DNA of 64,000 bases from Anadara kagoshimensis (GCA_021292105.1 CM037861.1:49490634-49554633); one strand, 5' to 3'; shown: positions 46,809 through 60,060, counted from the first letter of the stretch. A program made the numbers and translations. Notes: generated by a model not told the origin, from the sequence alone.

Positions 46809-46828
46809 TCAGTAGTAGGTATCCGCTC
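46809..46828 (-). CDS. membrane-protein gene, terminal coding exon
   Basis: After TTTCATTCCAG, 20 nt complete the frame as GADTYY-stop (TGA at 46811-46809). In phase with exon 5; very short, so less certain than the others. Confidence 0.55.
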
Positions 46829-49800
46829 CTGGAATGAAATAGATGGAATTATTATTTAATGTGTTAGCTTGGATTTAACCACTTATAAAACTGTCGCTCA
46901 GGAAGCAATTATTGATGGATACAATTAGAGCATAAAATACATTCATTTTTCATAGTGATTTTATTCTAGGTATGTTATTTTTTTAGATATATTTGCAAGA
47001 GGCAACATGTACTATATTAAAAGGTTGGCATTAAATTCTAATGACTGGAGAAAACAATTTCAGACTTTATGCAAATATTAATTGAATGATATAGCCTATC
47101 ATCTTACACATGCCAAATCGTACATACACTATTTATAATTGATTGTAATATCCGCCTTGGGCCCAAAATACTTATTTGAATAATGAGAACTTTATCATAT
47201 ATTATGATACAATTAGAATTACTCGGAAATGTGGTATATTATATAGCCTTACTGAATAGTGGTATAGCTTGAAATATTGTATGTCCGAATTACAATCTAG
47301 AAGCAAAGTAAAATCTTTGAAACTGACAAGTTAGGTCAAAGGGTGAACTTCCACATCTAACCTTTAAATGGAAACATATTATACATGGTACTTTAAACTA
47401 CTGATTTGCACAAGGTCACGCGTATATCATTAAAATATAGAATATTAGTTCAGCCAACACCATTTCAAGACTGTATCTTCATTCTAACACTGTAATGCTT
47501 CAACGGGTTCAGGTTATAAGGGGTCAATCCACATACCTTTTGTGTTAAGTGGTATAGGCGAATGCTGAGAATGTGGAGAGTGTGGTCTACTTCCCATGTA
47601 TTCAGTACCATCATCATCAGACATGTAGTTGTTCAGAAAATCAAAAGCTGCTGATACTTGCTTACCTAAAATATATAACAAAATTATGGAGATTGTGACA
47701 AAAAGACATTTCAAGTGTAATATGACCATCTCCAATCAAACTGGAAGACTATTTGCTATCGCTATGCAGGTGAAAACATTCAGATTTCTACCTATTCTCG
47801 ACATCAACTTCAGATAATTGTTGTAATGTCTCAAAACATATTAATACTGACTCATAATCAATTCATCCATGTTTGGTTTTTTTATTGCGCAATTAGTGTC
47901 GTATGAAATAGGCCAGAAGGCTTAAAAGAGTACAAATGAGAACACATGTAGCACCAGCATTGGCAGAATACCCGTTGTTCATGATACTGAACTAAAACAA
48001 AAAAGTTATAAAATAAATTATTAGCTTACTGATAATAATTATATTCTTATTTTAATCATAAATGTTCCAACACGTATAGTTAGAATGGCTAGGTGTTAGA
48101 TTTATCACAAATACATAGTATATAGTATATATGTAGTTTTTTAAAGTTTGTATATCGAAAGCAAAAGTAATAGTATCATGAATATAAGTTTTTTAAAGAC
48201 CAAGACCAGAGTACATTAAGGTTCATATCACAAGTAAAACTATATGCTAAAACTGGGTGACCTAAGGCAAACAGTGTGTCTGTCATAACATTTCACTTTG
48301 ATATACATACCAATACATTTTTACTCAATGTCTAGGTTGTCAGGCAACCAATAGAAGTACATGTACTTTTAATCACATAAAGTTAACATTGATTCACTAT
48401 AAGGTTACTAATCACGACTGATTGACGAAACAAGCAAAGCATACAATGACAATAGTTTGGTTTTTTGGGAACCCCGATTTTAAAGTTATTTCATTTTTTA
48501 AAAACAAAGTACACTTATTTTGTATCAGAAGTGTTCTTCCACATACCATTTAAAATATCATTCAATAGGTATTAATACATTCAGCAAATGATATATGACA
48601 ACTAACACGCTGGAATACGTATTAAGCTTAAAATAACTGATAGTCTTAATTATTAACATACCGTCTGCATTACTTTCCATGCGTTCCACAGTTTTATGTT
48701 TCCTTTCATGTCTTTCCGGTTCCTCGTGTTCAGTGTGGCTATAGGCTGGATTAGTATGTCCTTTGTTGGATTTCTCAGGTACAGAATAAATATCACCTTT
48801 ATATTCATAAGTATGTACATTGATGTCATCATCACGTGGAAGATTTAATGATAATTCCTCTTTCTTCCATCTGTCAGACATATCGTGATCTTTTGATCGT
48901 TCTTGCATTGCTCTAATTTTAGCACTATCTGTAGCACACAGAGATAAATCGTCATCATTAATTTCAATTGTTTTGATTTGTTCTTCATGATATGGCTGAT
49001 GTGTCCGTCTTTCGTTTCTACCTGGACTAGTTGAACGACCTGATCTACCTGTAGCACTAGTAGAACTATCTCTAGACTTTCTAGAATGAACCTCCACTGA
49101 AGCTGTTCTACTCTTGGGCTTGTCATCTCGACGATAATCCTCTCTGCTGTCGAAAGATGGCGCTTCTTGACGTTTCTTTTGCCTTTGACGTTTTGTTGTA
49201 TTACCCGTGACGTCACTATGTGCACGTTTGACTTTCCTCCCAGTTTTTTCTGTTCGTCGTTCCTCTCTTTCTCTGTATGGATCGTAATAGTATTCCCCTC
49301 CATTTGGGTATTCAACTAACACAGCTCTGGAATCTGAAACAAAATGCAAGGTACATGTATTATTCTTTGTGGTGTATCCAGTTTCAAAAGCATCGATTAT
49401 ACAATGGATTTCAAAATTGAATGGCAAATTGCGGGTATTTAGGATTTGCTGCACTGCATTTGAATTTCAATTATTATTCTATTAAAATATGTATTACACA
49501 TTGACCAAGTGTTGATGTAAATATGTCTGATAATTTTGAAAAAAGTAAATTTTAAATTTCGTTTTAAATTTTATTGGAATTAAACACAAACATACAAGTC
49601 CATATTCAAATCACAATACTAATAGCAAAGTAAAAAACTGAAAAAGTACGTCAACCCAGGAAAGTGAGGTTCGATGATCCAGAGGCTTAAGGGTACTCAC
49701 CTAATGGAAATGGTTTATAATATGAACAATTTGGAAATGCTACAACATGAGCTGAGGAACAACCGTTAACTAAAGCCCATGTCACAGAATACACATTTGT

Positions 49801-52800
49801 AAATGTTTATGTCAATAAACATTTCTGATAAAACAAAAATGGCCTGGTTTATTCCGAGTGATTTTATACTGTACTCTGTTTATACATGGAAAACCTTATT
49901 GCAAAGCATTGCTGTACCTATAATGAAAACTGTTGGGAATAGAGACCTACCTCTCATTCCACCGTAAGCACTATAACCATATGGGTTATAAAGCTCCATA
50001 TAACTGGCGCTCCGTGGTAAATGTCCCTGATATGGTTCGTATAACGTTGGCATCTGTTGACTGCTGTGGTAGATTCGTAAATTCCCTTGATATACTGCAT
50101 GTCCAGGTGCTGAAATAAAATTAATGAACATATTAAACTACATACATATTTTATACTATCACCTCAAAAACGAAATGCACTGCAGATCATATTGCATATC
50201 ATTACAAAACAATGTATTTGAAATTGCATATAGACCCTGTATCTGAATTTGAAGATATAGCGTATATATATTAATTATCAACCAAGAAATCTCTCATGCA
50301 AGTTATGACATTTACCTTAATCGTTGAGGTATGCCAATATTTACATTGGTGTTGCTTAGAATACTTTTGATTTTGGTAATTGAAGTTGAACTATGTTTTC
50401 AAGTTTTCCAAAAGCATTGTCCCCCGGTCCCGGTTTCACAATCATTTATTTACTAAGATTTTTCATAACTTAAATTCAGTGATTTTGGCAATCTCTTTTG
50501 GTTGTTTGTCAACACTAAATGCAAATGTTATAAGCTAAAAGTGACCTTCAAAATAACACGTCTGGAATACCTTAACAATTAATAAAATTGATTAGATTTC
50601 AAGCACGATTTAAGGTATAATTAAGGGACATCCTAGGAATGATTGTGAAACCGGGGCCTGATTAGTCTTTTCTTTGTTCATTGTGGTGTATAATTAGTGT
50701 CTCTGTTTATTGTCATACATCAATACCTTTTACTTCTATCACAGCGCCATAGTTTATAATGGTGATTGAAATAACTATTATCAAATGTAGTACAATATTA
50801 AAATACTTATATAACGTGCATATTATAATTGTTATTCGCTCATATTTCATTTTTGTTCAGTGACATAAAGTCGTTTACAATAATAACATTCTAATATAAC
50901 TTTTTATCATATATATCACGGTTGGTTTTATTGTTATCATAAAAAACTTCAAAAGTAATTTTGACAAAAAATAATTACATGACATGTTTGCTTTTATATA
51001 ATTAACTTTAAGGAAATGTTCATACAAGACATTGTGTATTTTTCATTGTTTTCTGACAGAATAAAGGAAATTAGTTGTTTATAAATAAAGAGTTAAAAAC
51101 AACCATTTTGATCTTATAACAAGAAAGTTGATCTTTAAATATATGTGATATATTATAAGATACAGTACAGGCTTGTCGAAAATTGACGCCGGTATCGCTG
51201 ACCATGCCTTTTATGTTCCGCCACTGGCCGCCATCACGGTACCAAAGCAGCGTCACGGCAACTAATGACGTACTAATGTCAGTGACGCCATTAAACGGCA
51301 CAATATAGGTCGAGTTTTCATTCCTTTTGTGTGAAATTCAAGCATGCCGGGCCTTTGTTGGAACATTGTGGGCGTGGCCGGCGATCCGTCAATCGGTAGC
51401 TCATCTCGACCCCTCGTTAGCTATATCTCCGCTGCTGCTGTTTATCTTTCAACAGTTTTTAGACCACTATCAATAAATATCTCGGTCATTCAATAGCCAA
51501 ACTTCGACTCCTTTTTGTTAGCTCAGTGTTAAACTTCAGACAGATCTGTACTATATAAGTACAAAGGTAATATCAAAGGATTCTTTATAATTGTTTTATA
51601 TTTCATTGTTTACTCTATATTGAAACAGAAAATGTGTAAATGATCTATAAATGTAGTAAAATAAGGTTAGTTGAACGACCTTAGAATTGTCCTTTGTTAT
51701 CTCTTACAAGTACATGTGCTTTCAAAAAGTTGCAATAACCTCTTGCTAGTATTTGTTTTTAAATATACAGCATAGGCACGTCGAAAAGTTTAACACTTAG
51801 TCAACAATGATAATTTGGAAATCGGCTACCGAGAGACAAGGTTAGCTAGTGACCGAGAGATAGATACTAGTAGCAGCTGCCAAAAAGCTGTCGAGATATA
51901 GACATCATGAGCTGCCAATTTAACACTAACTTTCGACAGGTCTGTACTATACCGTATAAGTGCTTCTTCAAACAAAGAGGAAGTAACCTAAAACGTTGAA
52001 ATGCACAGAAAATGTTTATTTCCTTTATCTTTACCCAAACATATGCTTCTTTCAGACTACTTATATAAACCCTTAAAGGTTTCTTTCGTTAAAATAATGT
52101 AATTTTTACAAGTGTATTGCAAATTCAGATAGTACACGTGCTAGAATGATTTGTTTCGATAAAATTTATTTCCAGCTCGAAATTCAACTAATTATGCAAT
52201 ATAGATTTATGACATGGAAACAAAGAATTGCTTCCTTTTCCGCTATATCTGTCATTTTAAAATCTCATTTCTCTTGTAGTCTTTTTACAATTTGTAATAA
52301 TTTATTAATCGATTAACCCAATTTTAATTTAGCTGGGAAACAAAACTAAATAATTAGTCATGTACACAAATTGATTTTCGTAATATAAAAGCTGTTGTTG
52401 TAACATACAGACGTTACATGTATAAGTGTATTAATTTTCATTATAATATATATTATATAGTGTTTAGTTAGAGCACAACAATAAAATCCATTTCTGAAAA
52501 GCTGAGTCATGAAACAAGTTATAGATATTTTCAATACGAAAAATAAATATATTTGTAATAGGGATATTGAAGAAACCTAAACATCAATACACATTATTTA
52601 GAATGACATGGTCCAGATTTAGCTAGTTAAAACAATTTGTACAGTGTATAACCAAAACAATTTGTACAGTACAACCTGTCGAAGTTTAACACTGGGTTAA
52701 CAATTAAATAAGTCGTATCGACCGCTCATACCGCCCCTTGTAAGAGTATCTTGTCAGCTTTCAGCGGCCGCTACCGATATTTTTTTCGGCCACCTGCTAT

Positions 52801-55800
52801 CCATAGTTTGACCACTTGCAGCAAAGCTTTTACTTTTTTACGTTGGCTTAGTGTTAAACTTTCGTCAGGCCTGTACTGTACCTTGCTGTACAGAGTTATT
52901 TTTTAATCAATACAGCATTACAACAGCCAGAGTAAAAACATAAGTACGCCCAACAACTGAATATCTAAGGAAGCGAATATTTTGTTTTCGGGTGAATTCT
53001 AGGTTAAGTTAGTCGATATAATAACACAAATGTGCTATAAAGGTCGTTTTGACCCACAAATTACAATGAAAAACAAAATCTTGAAACATGTTTCTGTCAA
53101 AACGAGATGTTAGATGAACGATGACGTCAATAATAACTAAATCGTGCCTCCTCAGCGGATAAAATTAGAACAAACTTCATACTCTGATGACATATTGTGA
53201 ATTGTAAATTTTGTTTCTAAAGTACAGTCCAACCTGGATTACAGGTCACCTCTATATAAGGACCACCTGCTTATAAAGACCAGTACAATTGTATCCCAAT
53301 TATTCTTTATTCATATTTTTAACATGTCACGATGATGATATAAAGGCCACCTGCTCATAAAGGCAACTTCTATTGTTTCCTTTGGGTGACCTTTATAGAC
53401 AGGTTTCACTGTAAGTGTTAAAACTCCCATTCCAAAACATTGTATACTATAAGGTTGGTTGGTTGAATATTGCTTAACGTCGCTACAGCAATTTTTCAGC
53501 TATTCGCGACGAGAACTATTTTATTAATCTCTATGGATTAATCTATGAACAAATTTGTGTATGCATGTGAAGTGCGAGTGTGTTGTATGGTCTGCCTTGT
53601 ACTAGCGCGCACTCAGGGCTCACAGAGTCAGTACGCCGCAGAAAAGCGTACCACTCCCCTAGTCCATTATACTGATACCAGGTGAATCAGTAAAGGCCAA
53701 GGGCAAGGAAAATTCACTTTTACAAGGAAAATTCACTTTCCCACATGTGGTCCGAGCGGGACTCGAACTCACAGCGTTGAGAGACCCTGGATTTGAAGAC
53801 TGACTTCTTATCCATTAGGCCACCGCGGCCTTCATATACTATAAGGAAATCAATACATATTCACAATGCTTACCGAACTTTAACACAATAAGAGAAATAC
53901 CATAACGCTAATGCTGTCATACTAATTTATTACATATGGATTGCAATAACACTTTGACCATATTATAGTTCAGTTTTATTCCATCTCTTTTTAAGTTTGC
54001 AAAAACAGGAAATGCGGTAATATAAATTTTAATTTTGCATTCAATAAAACAACTTAATTTACATGTGGCACAATTGATGAAAAACTCAACCTATTAAGTT
54101 TTGTTCATTAATAACTTTAATTGAGGGGCAGAACAGCAATTAAATTGTATATATTTTTATATAAAACTGCCTATATAAGAAGAATTAAATTTCTTTCAGC
54201 ATAACTGTGGTTGTAGGGTTACATTCTGTTATGGTACGACTGTCATAAATTTTAATATAAATGTCAGAAAACATAATTAAGAATATTCATTTAAAAGTGT
54301 TGTTTTTACTATAACGACACGCCTTAACAATGACAGTTAATGAATGACAATTAACATCAAATCTACAGCAGAAATTATGAAATGAAATGCATTTATGACC
54401 CTAATTAAATGAACATGATGACTTTGAACAGATCAAATCATGCTTAAATTGACACCTGTTTACAAACTATAAGTCTGTGCTTTGTTCCGACGGTTAGCAA
54501 AAGGATGCCGAAAATATTTAAAACATTTAGGTTTGCCCATCCTTTGGAATTTATATCAACCAAACAGAAGGTATGAAAGGTTGGTTTTAATCTAAATGAA
54601 ACAATATAACGTTGGTACATTTTAAACGGGCGTTTGTAACATTATATCTGCTAGGACTGAAAATCCACGATATTAGGCCGCGGTCAAATAAATTTAATAT
54701 ATCACTCAAATGGCAGTTTTCGATAGATTCTAAATCTTCAATATTGTGTTTCACTAGTTTTTGAGAAACTTTTTGCATTGATTATTGTAATGGTATCAAA
54801 TAGACATATGCTATATAAGTACTTAAGCTGAAAGATGAAAAGAGTTGTTAGTGCACCAAAAAAAGACGTGTATAGGTACAAAATATCATACCATATCGTT
54901 TTTAAAATGTATGGTATAGTGTCATGAGGGAAAATCATAAAACAGTTGCAACGCGATAAATAGTTTCATCTCCACTGTTTGGACATGCATTGGTCATTTG
55001 TTGGGGTCAAGGCATCGTGTTTATATTTAAAGATTTTAAAGTTATATTATTTGGAGGTTTGTTTGACCCTTTTATTTATTTGTATATATGTATTATCTAG
55101 AATTTATAAAAGCATGCCTATCAAGACACCTTAAGACTATATATTTATCCTGTAGAAATGTAAATATTTAAATATTAATGTTAGCACAACTTACGTCCTG
55201 TCCTAGTCTCCGATGCTGACCGATTGATGGCACCACGAGGTTTGTCCATGTAATAGCCAGATTGGTCAGATGCATACATAGACGGGGTTCCTAACCATAA
55301 TCCACTGCTTCCTACTTTGGGTAGTCTTGGTGCCAGTCTAGGGTCTAATCTGGGATCCATTGCATTGCTCAATGTGCTGTGTTTACTCAGACTAGAATCT
55401 GTATTTGGTGTCAGCTGATGAAACCTCCGAATATCTTTGTCTGAATCTCTTTTTCGTCTACAAAACAATACAGTGAAAAATGATTACATATATTGCAATT
55501 TTTATAAGGTTCCTACCACAATGGTCTGCGCACGGACATTGTTTGGTAGTAATTGTGTATACATGTATTACATAATTGTATGATTTTTTTTATTAAGCCT
55601 CAGCTCAGTTGATTACCTTTCCGTGCTTATTTCATATTAGCCATGATTATATAGTCTTTATTGCACTGGTTGTGTTTGCAGCGAAGTTCATGTTTGCCAT
55701 CTGTGATAAATAAAAAGCTTCCAAAAGTACCAGTACGTGTAGTGTGATGCAGAATTAAAATATCTTGCAATATCGTCGGTAAATAATCAAGTAATCTAAA

Positions 55801-58509
55801 AAATTCTTGGATGACTTTGTTTGTGTTTGGTTCATTTGAACATCTGACATGATTGTGTTTGTAAAAAATATCGCATCTCATAATTTGGTCGTCGGGAAAT
55901 AGTGCTTTGACACTGTTCCGGGAGGCTTTTAAGCTCTTTACTCAGCTTTGTTGCTTTTCTTGTACGATGAGCAAACTTGGCTTTAATACACGTAGTATGA
56001 ATAAGTTCAGATGTCTTTGCGTCTATCACAGGCTATAAATATAAATATATCATGTAGGTTATCGGGTGTTTTGCCCAGACATATTGTGCCGGGAGCAGGT
56101 AAAAGGTCCTTAACGAAAACCTAATCCATCGTAAAAATAAACTCAGTACAACCTGAAGTACAAATTTTGTAAGTGTTTAGAGTACTCGATACCTTGGGGA
56201 ATTATACACAAGCGCAATACATATATTTCTAACTTCGCAATAATTGATGGGTATATGTGGTGCAAATTGTTGTACCAAAGAAACTTGGATATTCAGGTAG
56301 TTACCATATAACCCTACGTGTTGGAAAACAAATTATTACTAATATCAACGTGACTTAATCAGTTATCTAAATATGTGTTTATCTGATCTTAACTTGTTTT
56401 TCTTATTTCTTTCCTTGTTGATTTTAACCCCATTTTAGATTAAAGAACAACAATTTCTGTAGAACACTTGTATCTAAGCGTGGAACATGTATGTTAAACA
56501 AGTTCTTTGTGTTTTACAAGGACAATTCATACAACATGGCATTGTAGGAGATACACCATAACATATTGATAAAGTGAAATAAAGTTGTGTTTTACTACTT
56601 CAGCTTTTTGTTGTATTTGATATCAAAATATATTTAGACATTTACGGAAAGCCGATGAAACAACGAATTATATGCAATTAAAAACAAAACATCGCCTATT
56701 TATTACAAAGAAATATCTAAATGATGGTATCACGTTTGATATTCAAATACAGTTGAAGTACCTCCATTGAAATGCAATTGTCATTAGAACATGCGTTACA
56801 ACTACATGTACATAGTTTCATACAAGTTAAAATAAAGTTTCATTTTTTTCATCAGTTTAATATTTTATCTGTAGTCATTAAAGGCACATCTTTGTGACAA
56901 GAAAATAGTTTATAACTGGAAGTGAAATGTCATATTTATTCAATTAGAACGAAACTTCCATATAAAATTAAATTATGCATGGAAAACAATACATCTTGTG
57001 TGAAATGCCTCCAACTAGCCTTTGTTAACGATATGATGAAGATGAAGTATATGTCTTTTGTCTGTTTATAGTATATTTATAGTACATCAATTAACATCAA
57101 ATAAGCTGAGAGTTTGTCAATGGGTTCTCACGCTGCACGCCTTGTTGGCTTTGACGTATACTGGAATTTTGGGAAATAAATCAGTATGCGAGGTGTGAAG
57201 AGTTTGAACATCTTTATCAAGCACAAAATAAATGAGGATATAGATGGACGATTTAATGGACAATAAAAGATAATTGAATACTAATGGAATAAAATTACTG
57301 AAGTGTATTGAAAAGAGTACATACATCATCACAATAAATATATAACTTGTTAAACGCTTGGTACAAAAATTACATGCAATTATGCTATAAACTTGTTATT
57401 CAAATTGCAAAATTTGCAAAAATTGTAATTAATTTTTTTTTATTAAACTTAGACAGTCAAGCCGGGAGGCGTCATGATACAAAATGCAATATATCTATAT
57501 TTAACCAAAAGAACATCAGACAGTTGCACCAATAGACATGTTATTGGAATGCGTCTCTGGATTTAAATGAGTGCTTATACCTTCAAGCAAGCGGTATATT
57601 ATTTAGGTACATTTACAGTATATAATATTGTGACATGTATGTATCTTGGGAACAGCTTCATAATGAATATGTAGAAGCATCGGTTTCATCGTTAAATATT
57701 TGATCCAATACTGAAATGTATTGAATCGCTGTTAGCTTCGAAAAATGTACATAGTATTTATGAACAGTAGATGAATAAAATAGCTAAATACAAAATGTAC
57801 ATTATATTTACATAGATAATAAAACAAATAATTTAAAAAAAAAACCCGAAATAATGCAATGAATCGAATTCCCCTATAGACTAAATATTTCAAACTTTAA
57901 AAGCATGAATTGATGGTCCTTTCACAATAAAAACGATTTAACCATTGAAGGCTTTCATACAGTACTATGGGGCGTTTAAAAATAAGTATGATCTAATGGA
58001 AATCCTTTAGGTGGTAATTTCAATCTATACTTAATGTTCATTTTACACCCGCGGCGAACATGTAAAAAGACAGGTCATTTGTCACTTGTAACTAATACAT
58101 GCAGTTCAGGATGACCTTTGGCCAGTTTTTCAAACAGGGTTAGTTAGGGACACATAACTGGGAATCTCCCATTTAAAAATGTCACTTGCCAGATTTGACA
58201 TGCATAACTACTGTATGTAGATGTAACCTGGCACATTTATGACAAAAGACAAGGTACATGACCGGTGTGGTTAGACACATGAACATTCTCGCGTTCCTTT
58301 TTTTTTGTTTTAGTTATTTATGTTGTTTTGGCTAGGTCACTGAATTATTGCTATTTATATTAACTAGGTCATTTTGGTTGCATTTAGTTGACCGCTGTGA
58401 CTACTTACCCGCACGTGCAATAGATGATGACGGACAGAATGATTAATATAACCACCAGTCCTGCTAACGATCCACCAACAATGGCAATAAGTTCGTCTGT
58501 TGTTAACAT
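46809..58509 (-). CDS. unrecognised single-pass membrane protein with long charged cytoplasmic tail, 6 coding exons, 447 aa
   Basis: Six minus-strand exons joined at GT-AG sites with consistent phases give 447 aa. The N-terminus is only 7 residues (MLTTDEL), followed by a hydrophobic helix at about 8-30 (IAIVGGSLAGLVVILIILSV) and a CTC pair that could be palmitoylated; there is no signal peptide, so it is probably an N-out, C-in anchor. The tail has a DPRLDPRLAPRLP repeat (about 73-86), Tyr-rich parts (YMELYNPYGYSAYGG), YYYDPY (189-194), a strongly basic cluster at 207-229 (RKVKR and KRQRQKKR), an S/R-rich stretch, NPAY (endocytic-type) and the end ADTYY. I do not recognise the family. Long introns (5 and 3 kb) and exact phases argue for a real gene. 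Ectodomain-bearing alternative first exons were not found. Confidence 0.75.
47275..47370 (-). repeat. retroelement 3' tail copy
   Basis: TGTCCGAATTACAATCTAGA, AGCAAAGTAAAATCTTTGAA and ACTGACAAGTTAGG match the tail family; in the intron between exons 5 and 6 of the membrane-protein gene. Confidence 0.65.
47537..47665 (-). CDS. membrane-protein gene, exon 5
   Basis: 129 nt: acceptor TATTTTAG, KQVSAAFDFLNNYMSDDDGT to IPLNTK, donor AAAG|GTATGT. If the donor is skipped, translation ends at a TAA at 47514 after GMWIDPL, a possible alternative end. Confidence 0.75.
47666..48661 (-). other. intron 4 of the membrane-protein gene
   Basis: AT-rich, no further feature seen. Confidence 0.7.
48662..49333 (-). 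CDS. membrane-protein gene, exon 4 (largest)
   Basis: 672 nt: acceptor TTGTTTCAG, DSRAVLVEYPNGGEYYYDPY to VERMESNADG, donor GTATGT at 48661. Very rich in K, R, E, D, H and S; holds the basic cluster and NPAY. Confidence 0.8.
49565..49700 (-). repeat. retroelement 3' tail copy
   Basis: AACACAAACATACAAGTCCA, AATAGCAAAGTAAAAAACTG and AGGAAAGTGAGGTTCGATG; in the intron between exons 3 and 4 (49334-49950), otherwise featureless. Confidence 0.65.
49951..50109 (-). CDS. membrane-protein gene, exon 3
   Basis: 159 nt: acceptor TTATTTCAG, PGHAVYQGNLRIYHSSQQ to GYSAYGGMR, donor GTAGGT at 49950. Confidence 0.78.
51161..51554. mobile_element. MITE, GTCGAAAGTTTAACACT family, copy 1 (enlarged)
   Basis: Left TACAGTACAGGCTTGTCGAA, right GTGTTAAACTTCAGACAGAT then CTGTACTATA. 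About 180 bp longer than the other copies, with a GC-richer interior. Confidence 0.7.
51765..51951. mobile_element. MITE, GTCGAAAGTTTAACACT family, copy 2
   Basis: Left CAGCATAGGCACGTCGAAAA, right ACTTTCGACAGGTCTGTACT; GAGCTGCCAATTTAACACTAA inside the right arm. Confidence 0.8.
52665..52880. mobile_element. MITE, GTCGAAAGTTTAACACT family, copy 3
   Basis: Left TACAGTACAACCTGTCGAAG, right AAACTTTCGTCAGGCCTGTA; both ends in TA context. Confidence 0.85.
53225..53411. mobile_element. MITE, CAGTCAAACCTG family, copy 6
   Basis: CAGTCCAACCTGGATTACAG at the left and CCTTTATAGACAGGTTTCAC at the right, TA on both sides. Confidence 0.88.
53455..53834 (-). repeat. tRNA-derived SINE with 12-bp target duplication
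   Basis: On the minus strand GGCCGCGGTGGCCTAATGGA opens the tRNA-like head, GAGTTCGAGTCCC is the B box, and AACCAACC the tail. Direct repeats TATACTATAAGG at 53443-53454 and 53835-53846. Close to the copy at 30524-30896, with a 10-20 bp internal difference. Confidence 0.92.
55195..55457 (-). CDS. membrane-protein gene, exon 2
   Basis: 263 nt: acceptor TTTTGTAG, RKRDSDKDIRRFHQLTPN to RSASETRTG, donor GTAAGT at 55194. Contains the PRLDPRLAPRLP repeat. Confidence 0.8.
55458..58408 (-). other. intron 1 of the membrane-protein gene
   Basis: No element with clear ends. The open stretch at 55832-56029 follows an acceptor-like TTTATAG, but its frame does not fit the phase of the flanking exons. Confidence 0.65.
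58409..58509 (-). CDS. membrane-protein gene, first coding exon
   Basis: ATG at 58509-58507; 33 codons plus GG before GTAAGT. Encodes the short ectodomain and transmembrane helix. The exon opens at 58533 after a TTTCAG that ends an (ATTT)n array, so a noncoding exon must lie further right. Confidence 0.8.
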
Positions 58510-58537
58510 GTTGTCGTTCTATATTTGTCTTAACTGA

Positions 58538-58539
58538 AA

Positions 58540-58582
<43 letters not shown>
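58538..58582. repeat. (AAAT)n microsatellite forming a splice-acceptor tract
   Basis: Eleven AAAT units; on the minus strand (ATTT)n runs directly into TTTCAG at the exon start 58533. Confidence 0.85.
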
Positions 58583-59321
58583 AACATTAGGGAAAAGTTT
58601 CCTTTTCTACATTTGCAGTCAAATAACATACTAGCAGACTGACAAGAGCCATCTCTCTAAAATATACTAGTAATGCATGTATGATAAAGTTTAATATTGT
58701 GTATAGACGAAATCATGTGGTTTGTTACAATACAACACTTCACAAGACATAAAGTTGTACAAACCAAATAATTTCACTTTTAATATTGGTCTTATGTTTT
58801 TATTACAGTCTCAATAATTCCCTCTTGCACTCCATGAAAGACATTTCTAAGCTCTATAGCTACCTATAAAACAATAGTATTGCTAAGAAATTTGATAGAA
58901 GCGACCATAGTGCTTCTGGCATTGTCGTCAGTAATGCCTTGAACACCATATGGCTCCTATTTTGGTTGCCTTCTTCCCATTATGTTTCACGTTTGTGAGA
59001 ATAGGTTAATGCATTAGACAATATCATTTCTCCTTTAATATTTTGGTTGCCCCCTTCCCATTATGTTTTATATTTTTAAGAACTCGGACAATCAAGCAGT
59101 TATTAACAGTTCCCAGTAAACGTTCCACTTGAAAGCAGCATGTTCCTAATTATACATTCTGAGGATTGTGTCTAAATTAAAGACAGGTGCATGCCTAAGA
59201 TACCAATCTGGGTCCACATTGGATACCAAATAAACCGAAAACAGTGTACACTAATATGAGAATGGTAATGTAGTTTGTCATGCACCACCACCAGACCAAT
59301 ACTGACCACTACCACCACCGC

Positions 59322-59410
<89 letters not shown>

Positions 59411-60060
59411 ACATTCCCAATGAAATGACATTTCATGTTTATAAATCTCTGTTATCAAACAAAATCTTCTTTATCACATATAAACCACAAGGCGAGAAGA
59501 CGAGAAGACAATTGTATCTTTTTACCTATTATTTATAAGATATTTTAAATATTTTATCTTTAATTTATAAATGAAATATAAAGAATAGGATATAATTCGA
59601 AACGTGTACGGTATTTAATTTGTCAGTGGTAAATATGTCACTTGGTTCATGCATTAATTGACACAATGTATACCGTGTTTGGACAGATGTCTACAATTAC
59701 AAGTTAAATAAAAGTCTACCTTGCTGCATACCACTCCTTAAGAACTGATTTTAAAAAATGTAACGAATTAAATAAAATTGTTTTTGAAAAATTATGATTG
59801 ATGTTTAAGAAGATGTTTTATTTCACCATAAAATATAATTTATATAATATAATTATAAATTTTCATATTGTAAGAATTTTGTGACACAATTACCGTATTT
59901 AAATTTTTTAACGTGACGCCATTTTAATATTCATGAAATTTTAAGAAAAACCAAAAAACATGTAATTGTGGTTTAAGTGCGCGTTTTGAGTTAAATTATG
60001 TTTATGTTTGTGGTCATGAAACTTGTTGTTGTTATTGATTATGATGATGTTGATGTTATC
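58583..60060. other. upstream of the membrane-protein gene, 5' UTR intron or intergenic
   Basis: Contains (ATC)n at about 59322-59355 joined to (CT)n to 59409. ORFs across the two microsatellites are artefacts. Otherwise nothing recognised. Confidence 0.5.
59322..59409. repeat. compound (ATC)n-(CT)n microsatellite
   Basis: About 11 ATC units followed directly by about 27 CT units. Confidence 0.95.

Larger units (their letters stand above)
50110..55194 (-). other. intron 2 of the membrane-protein gene
   Basis: About 5.1 kb. Contains three copies of the GTCGAAAGTTTAACACT MITE (51161-51554, 51765-51951, 52665-52880), one CAGTCAAACCTG MITE and a SINE. No further exon is seen. Confidence 0.7.

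Noticed and set aside
55832..56029. Extra exon of the membrane-protein gene (open stretch after TTTATAG)
   Set aside because: Its frame does not match the phase-2 end of the first coding exon, using the required phase meets a stop at once, and no donor fits.
59172..59538. ORFs of poly-RE/poly-M or poly-I/poly-LS
   Set aside because: Translations of (CT)n and (ATC)n microsatellites.
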